From Agromyces seonyuensis (GTDB lineage: Bacteria; Actinomycetota; Actinomycetes; Actinomycetales; Microbacteriaceae), in NCBI RefSeq assembly GCF_009789225.1, contig NZ_WSTA01000010.1:1-60789 (forward strand): a DNA stretch of 60,789 bases, written 5' to 3'. A program made the position numbers and the translations under genes. Below, in pieces: positions 58,979 through 60,789 of the stretch. The notes beneath the pieces are model-generated. The model was not told the DNA's origin and did not search any database. It saw only the letters and a program-made list of their open reading frames with translations. Position 1 is the first letter of the stretch, and every line of letters starts with the position of its first letter.

Positions 58979-60043
58979 TCAGCCGCGCTGCCAGGTCGCC
59001 TGGAACGAGTGCGGCCGGAACCCTAGCGCTCGGTTGATCGCGAGCATGTGGTCGTTCTCGTCGGCGTTCCAGGTGTAGACCGCGGTGCGCTCCGGTGCGG
59101 CATCCGCGAGCAGCACGAGGTTCGCGAGCTTCATCCGCATCCCGAGGCGGCGGCCGCGGTGCGCGGACAGCACGATCGTGTCGTGCTGGTAGACGCCCTG
59201 CTTGCCCGGCGCGAGGGCGAGGGTCGTGTACCCGGCGATCTCGCCGTCGGCCGCGACGGCGGCGACGCTCAGCATCCGGCGGCCGGCACCGAGCGTGCGT
59301 TCCTCGTCCGCGCGGACGCGCTCGACGTCCCAGTGCTCCTCGCCGACGTCGAGGTCGCCGTTCGGCGCCTCGACGTTCATGAGCGTGCGTGCGGCGGCGT
59401 AGGCGGCGACGTGCTCCTCGGGCGCGCGGTCCTGCCACGTCACGAGCCGGTAGCCGTCGTGGCGTTCGGCCGCGAGGCCGCGGGCGCGGAACTCGTCGGC
59501 GCGGCCGGCGAGCGGCAGCGAGCTCGCGAGGACGAGCTGGCCGAGCCGGTAGCCGCGACCGAGCGCGAAGCGGGCGGCGGGCGCGTCGGCCGGCAGGCTG
59601 GCATCGCCCTGCGGGGCGCGCACCCGCTCCCCGGCACCGTCGTCGACCCGGTGCTCCGAGATGAGGATGACCGTGCTGCGGCCGTCCTCGGCGATCGCCG
59701 CCTCGGCGGCATCGAGGAGCTCCCCGGCGAGGCCGCGCCGTCGGTACGCGGGGTCGACGCCGAGCACGCTCACGTAGGCGGTGCGGTTGGCGGTGTCGAG
59801 CTCCCAGAACGTCGCGAGGGCCGCGACCAGCCGGTCGCCGTCCCAGACGCCGTAGCGGCGGCGCGCGAGATAGGCGTCCTGACTGAGCGCCGCCAGTTCG
59901 GCGGCCGAATAGCTGAACTCGTCCGTGCCGGTCGTCTCGGTCTGGATGCGCGCGGCGAAGTCCGCGTAGGCCTCCAGCGCGGCCGACTCGGGGATGCCGA
60001 CTCGGTCGGGAGCATGGATGGGCTGGATGCTGAGTCGCGGCAC
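58979..60043 (-). CDS. Tandem-GNAT acetyltransferase
   Basis: The 354-aa protein holds two GNAT folds. The first (~50-140) has VSVLGVDPAYRRRGLAGELL, the acetyl-CoA motif A (RRxGxA). The second (~200-350) has TIVLSAHRGRRLGMRMKLAN (motif A) and YTWNADENDHMLAINRALGF (motif B). Such double-GNAT proteins acetylate small molecules or aminoglycoside-like amines; the substrate cannot be named. It is co-directional with, and closely similar to, the partial gene upstream (60084 onward), which suggests tandem duplication. Confidence 0.9.
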   Translation of the reverse strand: MPRLSIQPIHAPDRVGIPESAALEAYADFAARIQTETTGTDEFSYSAAELAALSQDAYLARRRYGVWDGDRLVAALATFWELDTANRTAYVSVLGVDPAYRRRGLAGELLDAAEAAIAEDGRSTVILISEHRVDDGAGERVRAPQGDASLPADAPAARFALGRGYRLGQLVLASSLPLAGRADEFRARGLAAERHDGYRLVTWQDRAPEEHVAAYAAARTLMNVEAPNGDLDVGEEHWDVERVRADEERTLGAGRRMLSVAAVAADGEIAGYTTLALAPGKQGVYQHDTIVLSAHRGRRLGMRMKLANLVLLADAAPERTAVYTWNADENDHMLAINRALGFRPHSFQATWQRG

Positions 60044-60083
60044 GTCGGTTCCCTCCGCTGCCCGGGGCGTCGCGGGCAGCCGA

Positions 60084-60789
60084 TCAGGCTATCGCGCCCG
60101 GATCGCCGTCGCGAGGCGGGGGAGCCGATGCCCGCTGCCAGGCCGCCTCGTAGCCGACGACCCGGAACCCGAGGGCGACGTTGATCGCGAGCATGTGGTC
60201 GTTCTCGTCGGCGTTCCACGTGAGCACGCCGGTCCGCTCAGGTGCGAGCTCGGCGAGCCGCACGATGTTCGCGGCCTTCACGAGCATCCCGAGCCCGTGG
60301 CCGCGGTGCTCGGGCACGACGAGGGTGTCGGCCTGCTGCGCGACCCGCTTGCCGGCGGTGAGCTCGAGCTCGGTGTACCCGGCGACGGCGCCGCCCGGAT
60401 CGAGCGCGGCGGTGACGAGCACGCGCGAGCCGGCGCGGGCCATGCGCCCTTCCCGAGCCCGCACGCGGTCGGCGTCCCACGGCTCCTCGTCGATCTCGAG
60501 CCCGCCGGCGGGCACGTCGAGGGCCATCCGAGTGCGGGCGCGCGCGTAGGCGTCGACGAGCGAGTCGGGCGTCGCGCCTTCCCACGACTCGACCCGGTAG
60601 CCGGGCACCCGGGCCGCGGCGGCGGCCGCGGTGGCGGCGAACTCCGCCGAGCGGCCCCCGACGTCCAGGCGGGAGACGCGATCGAGCTGCGCGAGTTCGT
60701 AGCCGTGCGCGAGGGCGAACGCCGCGGCCGGCTCGTCGGCGGGCAGGCTCGCCGCGCCGTCGGGCGGGCGGAGGGCCGGCCCCGGGCGG
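60084..60789 (-). CDS. Tandem-GNAT acetyltransferase, paralogue (N-terminus outside window)
   Basis: The frame is open from the window edge and ends at 60084. The C-terminal part repeats the neighbour's sequence pattern: PEHRGHGLGMLVKAANIVRL, LTWNADENDHMLAINVALGF and a closing YEAAWQR. It also shares the interdomain stretch ASLPADEPAAAFALAHGYEL. The N-terminal GNAT domain and start lie outside. The spacing to the next gene is 40 bp, so the two paralogues are probably co-transcribed. Confidence 0.9.
   Translation of the reverse strand, partial: RPGPALRPPDGAASLPADEPAAAFALAHGYELAQLDRVSRLDVGGRSAEFAATAAAAAARVPGYRVESWEGATPDSLVDAYARARTRMALDVPAGGLEIDEEPWDADRVRAREGRMARAGSRVLVTAALDPGGAVAGYTELELTAGKRVAQQADTLVVPEHRGHGLGMLVKAANIVRLAELAPERTGVLTWNADENDHMLAINVALGFRVVGYEAAWQRASAPPPRDGDPGAIA

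Overview
The window is high-G+C DNA from an actinobacterium, most probably a member of the Microbacteriaceae. The evidence is the gene order leuC-leuD-murA-plsC-gpsA-ddl, then thiL, rsmD, recG, coaD, moxR, DUF58, transglutaminase, yceD-rpmF-rnc-mutM; many GTG and TTG starts; frequent leaderless promoters of the form TANNNT plus 6-8 nt plus start codon; and intergenic repeats built on GGTCTCGATACGCTTCGC. No rRNA, CRISPR array or replication origin was seen.

Positions 1-16.1 kb form an accessory, defence-type island. It holds an IS1249-type transposase fragment, a Fic protein under a palindromic operator, a DUF4143 ATPase behind three promoter iterons, and a restriction-modification set on the minus strand (NotI-like endonuclease, C5-cytosine methyltransferase, Vsr repair nuclease). 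Next come a frameshifted IS3-family element, an IS481 remnant that replaced the 5' end of a gene, and a two-gene unit. That unit pairs a ~694-aa protein carrying a helix-hairpin-helix and a sigma-region-4-like HTH with an 848-aa DUF262/HNH protein carrying an alkyltransferase-like domain. The pair is the best candidate here for a poorly described defence system.

Positions 16.2-32.3 kb are a mosaic of metabolic and stress genes. A decaying ADP-ribosylglycohydrolase/phosphatase fusion gene, with two in-frame TAG codons and a frameshifted neighbour, is divergent from an NrtR-type Nudix regulator. The mesX-mesD-flavin reductase cluster (folate-independent methionine synthesis) is divergent from a LysR regulator. 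A small multidrug efflux gene has a textbook MerR-type promoter, with its MerR gene downstream. Then follow two exported proteins, a rifampin ADP-ribosyltransferase, DUF2277, an SDR, an MBL-fold protein, a diacylglycerol-kinase-like protein and a large heptad-repeat membrane protein.

Positions 32.3-56.0 kb are the conserved core: two tRNA-Glu(CTC) genes with terminators, a UPF0114 protein, terC behind a yybP-ykoY (manganese) riboswitch, a PP2C phosphatase whose 3' end lies inside a tandem repeat, a leucine leader peptide in front of leuCD, then cell-wall, phospholipid, thiamine, DNA repair, CoA and ribosome genes in tight, often overlapping units. From 56.1 kb there is a secreted protein with eight Ig-like modules and two tandem double-GNAT acetyltransferase genes, the last one running off the window.
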